Source of the DNA: Gaoshiqia sp050178015 | GTDB taxonomy: Bacteria; Bacteroidota; Bacteroidia; Bacteroidales; Prolixibacteraceae | NCBI GenBank assembly: GCA_050178015.1 | Contig: JBFXGM010000002.1 | Span: 124,001 to 188,000, forward strand | Direction of reading: 5' to 3' | Length of the DNA: 64,000 nucleotides | Shown: one piece after another, positions 33,701 to 41,215 of the stretch | Numbering within the stretch: position 1 is the first letter of the stretch | Layout: every line of letters begins with the position of its first letter | Program-made: the position numbers and the translations under genes | Notes under the pieces: generated by a model | What the model was told of the DNA's origin: nothing | Database searches by the model: none | The model's input: only the letters and a program-made list of their open reading frames with translations

Positions 33701-34354
33701 CCCAAGCCCGAACAAAACAGAAGGCAAATAAAGCCGCCCGAGCGGACAGTGGATTTTACCCGAAGGTACCAGCGAAAGCAGGAACTTTCCGTCCCGATCA
33801 TGCACAGGAAGTGCATACGAGGTGTTCGTTAGTCTGATCGCGTAGTTTGCAGGTGTTGAAAACGCTTCGGCAAACTTATTTTCGATAAACTTGTTTTCGA
33901 TAGCATAGCTGTCTTTTAAATGAATCAGCCCAATAATCGAATAACCTCCGGCCTTTCGCACCGCACTGTAATAAATGCCATTCGGCAAAAACTGGACGCT
34001 TGCATCTCTCAACTGGCCGATAAAGCGCCCGGCAAAAGAAAATCGGTTGTTCGACCAGAACAACAATTGACTCTCATCGGTAATTAAAAATCCCATTCCT
34101 TGCTCGCCAAACAATGGCAACAAGTCGTTAAAGGCAGTCTGAAAATTACCGTCAAAATCATCCCGCTCAATCGTTGCGGTAATTTCATCCAGTTTCTCGT
34201 CCAGCGAAATTTGTTTCTGGTGCAGCCGTTGCTCGAAATTTCCCGCCACCTTGGTTTCCTGTTCCGGATGGAGCAAGCGGTTTTCGACGATAAAACCCAA
34301 CACAAAAAATGAGGCGGCAAGCAAAAGGAGCAGGTATTTTTTCAGTTTTTCCAT
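30701..34354 (-). CDS. Large NtrY-like membrane sensor histidine kinase
   Basis: 1217-aa kinase. An N-terminal helix and a roughly 170-residue extracytoplasmic sensor region are followed by a block of about eight transmembrane helices (about 190-460). A second extracytoplasmic domain (about 480-720), another helix pair and a third sensor-like segment (ending before 930) come next, then HAMP (LANQITRPLSLIREKLKGI). The H-box is QIAHEIKNPLTPMKLNI, the N-box NLVKNAIQSI, with DNGVGIP and GMGLGLAIVKK. The HEIKNPLTP sequence is typical of NtrY-type kinases. No response regulator is adjacent. It follows rlmH by 15 bases on the same strand. Confidence 0.92.
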   Translation of the reverse strand: MEKLKKYLLLLLAASFFVLGFIVENRLLHPEQETKVAGNFEQRLHQKQISLDEKLDEITATIERDDFDGNFQTAFNDLLPLFGEQGMGFLITDESQLLFWSNNRFSFAGRFIGQLRDASVQFLPNGIYYSAVRKAGGYSIIGLIHLKDSYAIENKFIENKFAEAFSTPANYAIRLTNTSYALPVHDRDGKFLLSLVPSGKIHCPLGRLYLPSVLFGLGLLALFLFARVMFKQYRHEHFILRVAVLGLSLFGFYWLHILFRFPNVCYAFDVFSPALYAYSFWLPSLGDLLLFTILIFFWSLNFAKDFVFSKKKQIYELVVAYGFIALFYLLVNFLVQNLIRNSSFSFQLNRIDNINQYSLVGYLIIALLFFSAFIINLKVVEASEVHLPRRRFLLAHAFLLIGSVILAIWVRNVNLYALCLFLITNFSVLVLQKTQLKRFSLSFLIYFVSLFTFFTLIIIQNHNNNRRQQIQQLMAINLYSEHDPAAEVFLTEMQQEMSTDSVIPYLLSSSYSHLEEYVVHQYFSGYFRKYDSQITVCDGSDSLLVQPDNRLVPCFPFFDEMIADYGTQIPGTNFYYLDNMNGRISYFGKLFYPLSSDSLGISVFIELKSKLLPEGAGFPELLLDRSLQKPERYRQFSYAKYFNNDLVYLSGDYQYNYYINTYDLGNSKEEFVLKKWDGYDHLIYRLDNNNYILVSTSSFEFIDYLISFPYLFVFYFVFILVVVFAGNANYRRQALIYDLKFRIQASIIAVVLLSLLVVAGGTIYYNIREYENKHQDDLNEKMKSIAEEINLRLSEVDEFNVEVEGWLWRELNDLSNIFRTDINIYGIDGEMIASSRPEIINRGIISTRMDAQAFYELTENYQISYMQPERIGNLSFLSIYEPIINNKGEYLGFINLPYFTRGDKLKQEVSTFIVAFINLYVLLFFASVLVAVLLANQITRPLSLIREKLKGIQLDKKNEQITYQRDDEIGALVQEYNRKVEELADSAELLARTERELAWREMAKQIAHEIKNPLTPMKLNIQYLQRAKAENSAHYGEYFDRVTRTLIEQIDTLSDIATEFSNFAKIPKARNEVFNLSERLRHVAELFESSHQIKFLLELNGLDYVLVFADKEQVSRAVVNLVKNAIQSIPPKRKGQVTVSLQKDDEVAIISVEDNGVGIPEAIRQQMFQPNFTTKTSGMGLGLAIVKKITETFRGRIWFETEIEHGTTFFMEIPLYK

Positions 34355-34369
34355 GAGTTGGCCCGGTTA

Positions 34370-34843
34370 TTATTCGTGGTGGTACGGCTCACCTTTCAGG
34401 ATCGACAAGGCCCGGTAAAGTTGTTCGCTAAAGATCAACCGCACCATCTGATGCGAGAAGGTCATCTTCGACAAACTAATCTTCCCGGTGGCTGCTTCAT
34501 AAACCTTTTCCGAAAAACCGTATGGTCCCCCAATGGCAAATACCAGGGTTTTTGATCCACCGAGCATCTTCTTCTCCAAAAACCGTGCAAATTCGGTGGA
34601 TCGGAACTGCTTGCCGTGTTCATCCAGCAAAATCAGCTCATCGCCGGGTTTCAACTGGGCCAGCAACAGTTCACCCTCTTTTTCTTTTTGCTGATCTTCA
34701 GATAACTTACGGGTATTCCGGATATCGGGCAGCGCCAGGTATTCGAAAGGTAGATAATGCGGAATACGTTTGTGGAAGATGTCAATTCCTTCCTGCAAAT
34801 AGTCTTTGTCTGTCTTCCCGATCACAATTAGCCTAACTTTCAT
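34370..34843 (-). CDS. rlmH: 23S rRNA (pseudouridine-1915-N3)-methyltransferase RlmH
   Basis: SPOUT methyltransferase that modifies pseudouridine 1915 in helix 69 of 23S rRNA. At 157 aa it is the normal size (E. coli 155). The SAM-binding knot is LVFAIGGPYGFSE (about 111-123), and the conserved C-terminal LSKMTFSHQMVRLIFSEQLYRA follows; the last residues end GEPYHHE. It is the first gene of a likely operon with the large histidine kinase. TAACTTTG on the minus strand (34884-34877) is a -7 candidate. Confidence 0.96.
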   Translation of the reverse strand: MKVRLIVIGKTDKDYLQEGIDIFHKRIPHYLPFEYLALPDIRNTRKLSEDQQKEKEGELLLAQLKPGDELILLDEHGKQFRSTEFARFLEKKMLGGSKTLVFAIGGPYGFSEKVYEAATGKISLSKMTFSHQMVRLIFSEQLYRALSILKGEPYHHE

Positions 34844-34960
34844 AGGGAGTTTCTAAGTCGATTTTTGTTACCTTTACAAAGTTATGCAACCAGAACCAGT
34901 ATCCTTCCGATAATTGGTACAATTTATGCAGGTTGCCATTGTGTCCCTAAAATAGTAAAA

Positions 34961-35353
34961 ATGAAAAGGATAATTTACAGGACCCTGATTTTTACACTCG
35001 CATTTGTTTTTGCAGGACTGCAACTTTTTGCTCAAATACCCGATGAGGTGGTGTTGAGCCTGAAAACCGGCAACGCCAGCACCCTGTCGTCTTATTTCAA
35101 CCAGAACATTGAAATGGTGGTGCTTGATCAGGATGATGTGTATAGTAAAGCGCAGGCACAGCAAATTGTGACCAATTTTTTCAGTCAGCATAAAGCACAA
35201 GGGTTCAGCATCATTCACCAGGGAGGAAAAGAGGGCGCCAAGTACGCCATCGGCAATTTAACCACCAACCAAGGCACCTTCCGGGTGTATTTTTTACTGA
35301 AGAATGATGGAGGGAAAGCGTACATCCACCAATTGAGAATTGAAAAACAATAG
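34961..35353 (+). CDS. Secreted DUF4783-like (SnoaL/NTF2-fold) protein
   Basis: 130 aa from the ATG at 34961 (MKRIIYRTL); the open frame extends upstream but the signal peptide fixes the start. The signal MKRIIYRTLIFTLAFVFAGLQLFA is cleaved before Q, leaving a 106-residue mature domain. IPDEVVLSLKTGNASTLSSYF begins the mature domain and resembles the Bacteroidota DUF4783 group with an NTF2-like cone fold. FRVYFLLKNDGGKAYIHQLRIEK is the last strand pair. Its function is not established. The stop overlaps the next gene's region, so it is likely co-transcribed with the YihY-family gene. Confidence 0.8.
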   Translation: MKRIIYRTLIFTLAFVFAGLQLFAQIPDEVVLSLKTGNASTLSSYFNQNIEMVVLDQDDVYSKAQAQQIVTNFFSQHKAQGFSIIHQGGKEGAKYAIGNLTTNQGTFRVYFLLKNDGGKAYIHQLRIEKQ

Positions 35354-35358
35354 TGCCA

Positions 35359-36327
35359 ATGGCCAATCGTTATCACCGGGCAAAACGATTTTCTCAGCGA
35401 TTGATGATCCGGGCGCGGAAAGTAAGTTTTCCCGGATTTGATAAAATTCCGTTGTATGATGTCCTTCTTTTTTTCTACCGGAGCATCGTCAACGGGGCCA
35501 TCACTACGCGTGCATCGGCCATTGCATTCAGCTTTTTTTTGGCGCTCTTCCCGGCTATTATCTTTCTGTTTACGCTTATTCCGTACATTCCTATCGAAGA
35601 TTTTCAGGATGAGCTGTTTCTGCTGATTCGCGATTTTCTGCCGCCCCATACTTTTTTGGTAGTTGAAGAAACCATTCAGGACATCCTCACCCGCCAACGC
35701 GGTGGCTTGTTATCACTGGGTTTTTTTATGGCGCTGGTTTTCTCCACCAACGGTCTGGCCTCCATGATGAGCGCTTTTGACGCCTCGCTGCATAGCTTCG
35801 AAAGCCGCACCTGGTACGGACAACGCCTTGTTGCCCTGCTGCTGCTGGCCATCCTTTCGGTATTGCTCACCATTGCCATCTCGGTTATTACAGTTGGCCA
35901 ACTGGCTATTAACTACCTGGACCAGCACGGCCTTCTCGGCAGTCATTTCACCTACTACCTGCTATCAACAGGTAAATGGATTGTCGTGGTGGCGCTGTTC
36001 TTTTTTGCCTATTCGTCACTCTATTTTTTCGCGCCGACCAAAAAAACGCGCTGGCGGTTTATCTCGGCGGGCGGGACCCTGGCCACCATTCTCAGTCTTA
36101 TTGTATTGATTGGATTTGGGTACTACATCACCAACTTCAGCCAGTATAACAAGCTTTACGGCTCCATCGGAACCCTCTTGGTGGTACTGTTGCTGTTCTA
36201 TATCATGTCGCTGATTTTGCTGATCGGCTTCGAACTCAACGCCAGCCTGAGCGCGGCCCGCCGAAAAGCCACCACCCTACGTAAAGAAATGGAAATGCAA
36301 GAGTTGGAGGAACACCTCGATTTCTAG
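35359..36327 (+). CDS. YihY/BrkB-family inner-membrane protein
   Basis: Multi-spanning membrane protein of about 322 aa from the ATG at 35359 (MANRYHRAKRF); a GTG at 35353 overlapping the previous stop is the other option. Six helices are visible (ASAIAFSFFLALFPAIIFLFTLI, LLSLGFFMALVFSTNGLASMM, LVALLLLAILSVLLTIAISV, and three near the C-terminus). The segment SAIAFSFFLALFPAII with a following YIPIEDFQ loop is typical of the YihY (formerly 'ribonuclease BN') family. It is thought to transport a small molecule, but the substrate is unknown. It ends one base before the convergent rhomboid gene. Confidence 0.9.
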   Translation: MANRYHRAKRFSQRLMIRARKVSFPGFDKIPLYDVLLFFYRSIVNGAITTRASAIAFSFFLALFPAIIFLFTLIPYIPIEDFQDELFLLIRDFLPPHTFLVVEETIQDILTRQRGGLLSLGFFMALVFSTNGLASMMSAFDASLHSFESRTWYGQRLVALLLLAILSVLLTIAISVITVGQLAINYLDQHGLLGSHFTYYLLSTGKWIVVVALFFFAYSSLYFFAPTKKTRWRFISAGGTLATILSLIVLIGFGYYITNFSQYNKLYGSIGTLLVVLLLFYIMSLILLIGFELNASLSAARRKATTLRKEMEMQELEEHLDF

Positions 36328-37197
36328 TTATTTGCCCATCTTAAAAAGCAGCTCTTTTTCTTCTTTGGTCAACGAGTCGTAACCCGATTTACTAATTTTA
36401 TCGAGCACACGGTTGATTTCTTCCTGTTTCAGGTTTCTCTTCCGGTTAAACTCCAGGTCATCATGTTTGCCCCGGTAGCTCACCTGAATCCGTTGTTTGG
36501 GCTTGAACAATTTCACCAACGAATCTGTCAGGCTGGTAAGCCATTTGGTCAGGTCCGTTCCGTTTCGGTAAGCCAACACGAACACAAAACCAAGGAAGGC
36601 CCCGCCCAAATGCGCCAGGTTTCCGCCCGCGTTTGACGAAGCAATCCCGATCACATACATCAGCAGCGAAACCAAGGCCACATGCTTCATCTTTACCGAC
36701 CCGATAAACAGCAGGTTGATGGTATGGTTAGGCGCATAGGTGGCCACCGCAGCAATAATCGCCAGCACTGAAGCCGAGGCGCCCAGCAATTGTGAGAACA
36801 CAACCACTTCGGTAAATGCCGGAAACAGGTTATAACCAATCAAGAAGAACAGGCCACCGGCGAGTCCGCCAAGCAGGTAAATACTCAGTAATTTCTTCTC
36901 GTCGAAATAGAACAGGAAAATTTTTCCCATCCAGTACAACCACAAGACGTTGAACAGAATATGCAAAAAGCTGAAATGCAGAAACATGTACGTAACAAGA
37001 GTCCACGGACGGGATTGCAGTTGATGCATGTCGGCAGGCAGAGCCAGCCAGTTCAGCAGTGAGAAGTCTTCATTCAGCAAAAAGAAGAAAACATTCAGAA
37101 TACGTATAAACAGGAAAACGCCGATGTTGACGTAAATCAGCCGGGTGAGCACTGATCCCTTTTTGAAAGATTCCTTTATTTCGTCAGCAATATTCAT
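36328..37197 (-). CDS. Rhomboid-family intramembrane serine protease (variant active site)
   Basis: 289-aa membrane protein with six helices and a 75-residue cytoplasmic C-terminal tail. The catalytic serine region is LLGASASVLA (S141 by position), where the usual GxSG has Ala in place of the final Gly. The catalytic His is H196 in NLAHLGGAFLGF. The helix-2 motif FLHFSFLHILFNVLWLYWMG is conserved. The charged tail (RNLKQEEINRVLDKISKSGYDSLTKEEKELLFKMGK) is typical of the second rhomboid in Bacteroidota pairs. It starts 3 bases after the other rhomboid gene. Confidence 0.92.
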   Translation of the reverse strand: MNIADEIKESFKKGSVLTRLIYVNIGVFLFIRILNVFFFLLNEDFSLLNWLALPADMHQLQSRPWTLVTYMFLHFSFLHILFNVLWLYWMGKIFLFYFDEKKLLSIYLLGGLAGGLFFLIGYNLFPAFTEVVVFSQLLGASASVLAIIAAVATYAPNHTINLLFIGSVKMKHVALVSLLMYVIGIASSNAGGNLAHLGGAFLGFVFVLAYRNGTDLTKWLTSLTDSLVKLFKPKQRIQVSYRGKHDDLEFNRKRNLKQEEINRVLDKISKSGYDSLTKEEKELLFKMGK

Positions 37198-37200
37198 TGG

Positions 37201-37941
37201 TTAGTAGAAGTTGCGGCTGTTTTTGTTCCAGTATTTTATTAGTAAGAAGCCAAACAACATGCCACCCAAATGGGCGAAATGGGCAACGTTGCTTCCCGGG
37301 CGGGCCAAACCGAGATAAAGTTCCAGCAAACCGTAACCGATGACAAAATACTTGGCCTTGATCGGGATGGGCGGGAACAGCAGCATCAGTTGCGTGTTGG
37401 GGAAAAGCATCCCAAAGCCAAGCAACACCCCAAATACAGCGCCCGAAGCTCCCACGGTGGGAACGTTCAGCAGCATATTCAGCTTTCCTGCCAGGGGGTC
37501 GGTAAAGTTTTTCCCTTGCAGCCACACATCGCGCCCCTGTTGCATCACCATATCAATCTGCTCCGGGTTCATCTTCGAAATTACCGACTGATATTCAATA
37601 AAGTTTACAAACATGTGCAACGCGGCGGCCCCAAGCCCGGTAACAAAGTAGAAAATAAAAAACCGCTTCGGGCCCCAAACGCTCTCCAGAATCCTTCCGA
37701 ACATCCAAAGGGCAAACATATTGAACAACAAGTGGGTAAATCCTCCGTGCATAAACAAGTGCGTAACCAACTGATACGGTTTAAAAGCCGGCGAAGCAAT
37801 ATAGTGCAACCCCAAGGTGGAGGTCAGGTTGATACCGCGCATACTCATGACGTAAGTAGCCAACAGCATGAGCACATTGATGATGATCAGGTTTTTTACA
37901 ACCGGTGGGATATTCCCAAACATGGGTCTGTTATTGTACAT
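37201..37941 (-). CDS. Rhomboid-family intramembrane serine protease
   Basis: From the ATG at 37941 (MYNNRPMFGN), 246 aa with six transmembrane helices. The catalytic dyad is complete: S156 in VGASGAVFG and H214 in HFAHLGGMLFGF. HLFMHGGFTHLLFNMFALWMFG is the conserved first-loop/helix-2 region. An insert of about 35 residues (MNPEQIDMVMQQGRDVWLQGKNFTDP) lies between helices 3 and 4. It is tandem with the second rhomboid and 80 bases downstream of mutL in a leftward operon. Substrates are unknown. Confidence 0.94.
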   Translation of the reverse strand: MYNNRPMFGNIPPVVKNLIIINVLMLLATYVMSMRGINLTSTLGLHYIASPAFKPYQLVTHLFMHGGFTHLLFNMFALWMFGRILESVWGPKRFFIFYFVTGLGAAALHMFVNFIEYQSVISKMNPEQIDMVMQQGRDVWLQGKNFTDPLAGKLNMLLNVPTVGASGAVFGVLLGFGMLFPNTQLMLLFPPIPIKAKYFVIGYGLLELYLGLARPGSNVAHFAHLGGMLFGFLLIKYWNKNSRNFY

Positions 37942-38021
37942 AGTCGAAATTTTTAGTTGTGCCCACAAGAGCTACGCCAAAATAACTTATCGCGGCAAAT
38001 TAAACAAATGCCGTCAAATTG

Positions 38022-39884
38022 TCACTTCAGCAGCTTTTCAAATTGCTCCACCGGCATGATGGTCAACACGTGCTTTCCGGCGGGCGAAAAGTTGGGTGTT
38101 GAACAAGCAAACAATTGATCGATCAGTTGGTTTATTTCTTCCGGTTTCATCGCATAGCCATAAGGAATTGCCGAAGCACGTGCTAACGACGCCGCCACTT
38201 TTTCGCGGGCCTTTTCTTTTAAGTCCACGGCGGTGCTTTTCATATCCTCCAGCAAGCTTTCAATAATTTCGAGGGGCGACGAACTGTCGAGCATGCCGGG
38301 CGTTCCGTTAATGATGAAGCTGTTGGCGCCAAACTCGCGCACATCAAACCCCAGCGATTTCAGGTCATCGAGTACCGAGCGCAGCAATTCGGCATCAGCT
38401 GCATTCAACTCAAAGGTATGGGGGAAAAGCTGCTGCTGGCTGGCAATTTCGTGGCTGTCCAACACGGCCATAAAATTCTCAAAAAGAATGCGTTCGTGGG
38501 CCCTTTTCTGGTCAATCACCATCAAGCCCGATTTTACCGGGGTCAGGATATATTTATTTTTAAACTGAAAGCAGGTCTTTCCCGAAAATGCTTCCTCATG
38601 TTTAATCTCAATGGTTTCTTCCTGCTTTTCTTCCGGGATGACGAGCGGTGTAACATCTTCCTTGTCGTCCTCAAAATCCCGGTAAAGCTTTTCCCAGTAT
38701 TTCACCTGTTCCTGTTTGGGTGAAGCGTACGAACTACCTGCGGAGAAATTTACCAAACTTCGTTTTTCAACTTCAAACGGGTTGTAGGTAGGATCGACCT
38801 GTATTTTCGGCGGAGCAATTCCTTCACGGCTCTTGGGAGCAATGGGAATATCAATGCTGCCTGCCTGATCAAAATCAATTGACGGCACGACATTAAACTT
38901 GCCCAGCGCTTCGCGCACCGAGGCCTGAATGATTTGCCAGATGGCCATTTCATTCTCAAACTTGATCTCGGTTTTCGTCGGGTGAATGTTGATGTCGATG
39001 GATTCGGGATCAACATCGAAATACAGAAAATACGCAGGAAAACTTTCAGGCGGCAAAATCTTTTCGTAGGCTTGCATGATGGCCCGGTGAAAAAACGGGT
39101 GTTTCATAAAGCGATTGTTCACAAAAAAGAATTGCTCACCAAATGTTTTCCGGGCATATTTGGGTTGACCGATGTAGCCTTTTATCTTGACCAGCGATGT
39201 TTCCGTATCTACGGGAATAAGGCTTTGGCTGATATTTTTTCCGAAAATGGCGACAATGCGTTTGCGGATATTGTCACCCTTCCCTAATTCGTAAACAGAT
39301 TGCTGGTTGTGAATCAGCGACATGCCGATCTCTGCGTTGGCCAATGCAATACGCTGCACCTCGTTGATGATTTGTTTCAGCTCGGTTGAATTGGCCTTTA
39401 AAAATTTGCGCCTTGCCGGAACGTTGAAAAACAGGTTTTTCACCAAAAAATTGGTGCCCGCATTACAGCATTCGGCTTCTTGGGCCAACACTTTCGAACC
39501 ATTGATGTGGATGAAGGTTCCGATCTCCTGATCGTGTTGCCGGGTATGCAGTTCCACATCAGCAATAGCGGCAATGGAAGCCAGCGCCTCGCCTCGAAAG
39601 CCCATGGTGCGGATCGCGAACAAATCATTGGCCGATCGGATCTTCGAAGTCGCATGACGTTCAAAGGCCATGCGGGCATCAGTGTCCGACATGCCACAGC
39701 CATTGTCGCTGACCTGGATCAGCGTGCGTCCGGCATCTTTTATATTGATTGTGATTTGCGTTGCTCCTGCATCAATGGCGTTTTCAACCAGTTCCTTCAC
39801 CACAGAGGCAGGCCGTTGAATGACTTCACCCGCGGCAATCTGGTTGGCTACCGAATCAGGAAGCAGTTGAATGATATCTGGCAC
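38022..39884 (-). CDS. mutL: DNA mismatch repair protein MutL
   Basis: GHKL ATPase of mismatch repair, linking MutS recognition to downstream incision, 620 aa. N-terminal motifs are ELVENAIDAGAT (motif I), DNGCGM (II) and GFRGEALASI (III), followed by FFNVPARRKFLK. A flexible linker spans about 340-420. The C-terminal dimerisation domain starts near 430. I do not see the DQHAxxER(x)4E endonuclease motif in intact form (DQKRAHERILFENF is present, with an extra Arg), so intrinsic nuclease activity is uncertain. It is second gene of the operon after the small membrane protein. Confidence 0.95.
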   Translation of the reverse strand: MPDIIQLLPDSVANQIAAGEVIQRPASVVKELVENAIDAGATQITINIKDAGRTLIQVSDNGCGMSDTDARMAFERHATSKIRSANDLFAIRTMGFRGEALASIAAIADVELHTRQHDQEIGTFIHINGSKVLAQEAECCNAGTNFLVKNLFFNVPARRKFLKANSTELKQIINEVQRIALANAEIGMSLIHNQQSVYELGKGDNIRKRIVAIFGKNISQSLIPVDTETSLVKIKGYIGQPKYARKTFGEQFFFVNNRFMKHPFFHRAIMQAYEKILPPESFPAYFLYFDVDPESIDINIHPTKTEIKFENEMAIWQIIQASVREALGKFNVVPSIDFDQAGSIDIPIAPKSREGIAPPKIQVDPTYNPFEVEKRSLVNFSAGSSYASPKQEQVKYWEKLYRDFEDDKEDVTPLVIPEEKQEETIEIKHEEAFSGKTCFQFKNKYILTPVKSGLMVIDQKRAHERILFENFMAVLDSHEIASQQQLFPHTFELNAADAELLRSVLDDLKSLGFDVREFGANSFIINGTPGMLDSSSPLEIIESLLEDMKSTAVDLKEKAREKVAASLARASAIPYGYAMKPEEINQLIDQLFACSTPNFSPAGKHVLTIMPVEQFEKLLK

Positions 39885-39893
39885 GGAATTGCG

Positions 39894-40190
39894 TTAAAAT
39901 TTTAAAATCAGGTAAACAGCCAAGCCCAAAATGATAATCAGGAAAATTAAACGGGTATTGGAACGTTTTCTGGCCTCTTCCGCTGTTTTGGACGAGCCCC
40001 CCATGGCCCGCCGGAACTGGCCGCGAATATTGGGCCGTCGATTGGGGTTCCATTCCTTTTTTTCGTGAATCCCCAATTCCCGTTTAATGCGGTCTTCCCG
40101 GTTCTCCATCTCTTCCTTTTCCGGATCGTAATAGCGGTAAGGAATATTGAAACGGTGGGACTTGGGCGTGTGGAAAAACTTTCCGATCAT
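39894..40190 (-). CDS. Small C-tail-anchored protein of unknown function
   Basis: 98 aa, very basic and charged (YRYYDPEKEEMENREDRIKREL, NRRPNIRGQFRRAMGGSSK), ending in a single transmembrane helix (NTRLIFLIIILGLAVYLILKF). The topology is therefore a tail-anchored cytoplasmic peptide. It is 9 bases upstream of mutL. I recognise no named family, though small proteins of this shape next to mutL seem common in Bacteroidota (recollection, not checked). Confidence 0.75.
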   Translation of the reverse strand: MIGKFFHTPKSHRFNIPYRYYDPEKEEMENREDRIKRELGIHEKKEWNPNRRPNIRGQFRRAMGGSSKTAEEARKRSNTRLIFLIIILGLAVYLILKF

Positions 40191-40255
40191 GGCTACATTT
40201 GTTTATTGACCCACAAAAATACAAAAATCGAGCCACATAGCGAAATAAGCTTCCG

Positions 40256-40290
40256 GTAAAAACCGGCCTGCAACCCAGGAACCAGGCCAG
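40256..40290 (-). terminator. Candidate terminator after the ion-channel gene
   Basis: GGCCTG (40265-40270) pairs with CAGGCC (40283-40288). On the minus strand it is followed by GGTTTTTACC. A short stem, 10 bases beyond the stop. Confidence 0.4.
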
Positions 40291-40297
40291 CCTCAAT

Positions 40298-41095
40298 TTA
40301 ATTGATTTTATGCCCGCATTTCTTGCAATACACAGCGTCGTCATCGTGCTGGTCGTACAGGCACTCGGGGCAAACCTGCGTATTATTGCTACGGGAGGTC
40401 CTTATCATTTCGGAGGTGACAATACCCGTTGGAACGGCAATAATGGCATAGCCCACAATCATCACCATACTGGCCAAAAACTGTCCGGTAGCGGTTTGCG
40501 GCGAAATATCGCCGTAGCCAACCGTGGTCATGGTTACAATGGCCCAGTAAATGCCTGTGGGAATACTTTTAAACCCATTTTCGGGACCTTCAATCAGATA
40601 CATCAATGTTCCTACAATTAACACCATGTTGATGACGGAAAACAAGAATACGAAAATCTTTTCCCGGCTATTCCGTAAAGCTCTGGCCAGGTTTCGCCCG
40701 GCTAAGGTGTAGCGGTTCAATTTGAGGATACGGAACACCCGGAGCAAACGGATGGCGCGGATGACCATCAGACTGTGACTGCCAACAACAAACAAACTCA
40801 GGTAGGTGGGCAACACGGCCAACAAATCAATCATCCCGTAAAAGCTGAAAATATATTTCTGCGGTTTTCCCACAATCGACACACGCAAAATATATTCGAG
40901 GCTAAAAACACCGGTGATCACCCATTCCAAGACATTTAATACGTGCCGGTATTCTTTGCTGATTGCCGGTACGCTCTCCAGCATTACGAGAACAATACTG
41001 GCCAAAATAATCAGCAACAGACTGATATCAAATATCTTTCCACATCTTGAGTCCGCCTCAAAAATAACCTCATATAGTTTTTGCTTTGCCAACAT
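40298..41095 (-). CDS. Voltage-gated-type potassium channel with C-terminal zinc ribbon
   Basis: 265-aa six-helix channel subunit. S1-S3 span about 20-95, S4 is the arginine-spaced RAIRLLRVFRILKLNR, the pore helix and selectivity filter are TMTTVGYGDISPQT (TVGYGD near 190), and S6 is MVMIVGYAIIAVPTGIVTSEM. After S6 the C-terminus has CPECLYDQHDDDAVYCKKCGHKIN, two CxxC pairs that form a zinc ribbon. K+ selectivity is predicted from TVGYGD. It is a lone gene, divergent from yifB. Confidence 0.9.
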   Translation of the reverse strand: MLAKQKLYEVIFEADSRCGKIFDISLLLIILASIVLVMLESVPAISKEYRHVLNVLEWVITGVFSLEYILRVSIVGKPQKYIFSFYGMIDLLAVLPTYLSLFVVGSHSLMVIRAIRLLRVFRILKLNRYTLAGRNLARALRNSREKIFVFLFSVINMVLIVGTLMYLIEGPENGFKSIPTGIYWAIVTMTTVGYGDISPQTATGQFLASMVMIVGYAIIAVPTGIVTSEMIRTSRSNNTQVCPECLYDQHDDDAVYCKKCGHKIN

Positions 41096-41215
41096 ACGAC
41101 CTACTTTTATTCAAAAATAGCGAAAAAACAAAGTAACAGGCTCCATTGCTTGCACGTTAACAATCGACGGTGTAAATTTATGTTTTGTTTAAAGTCAGAT
41201 AAAACCGTTTGCCCC

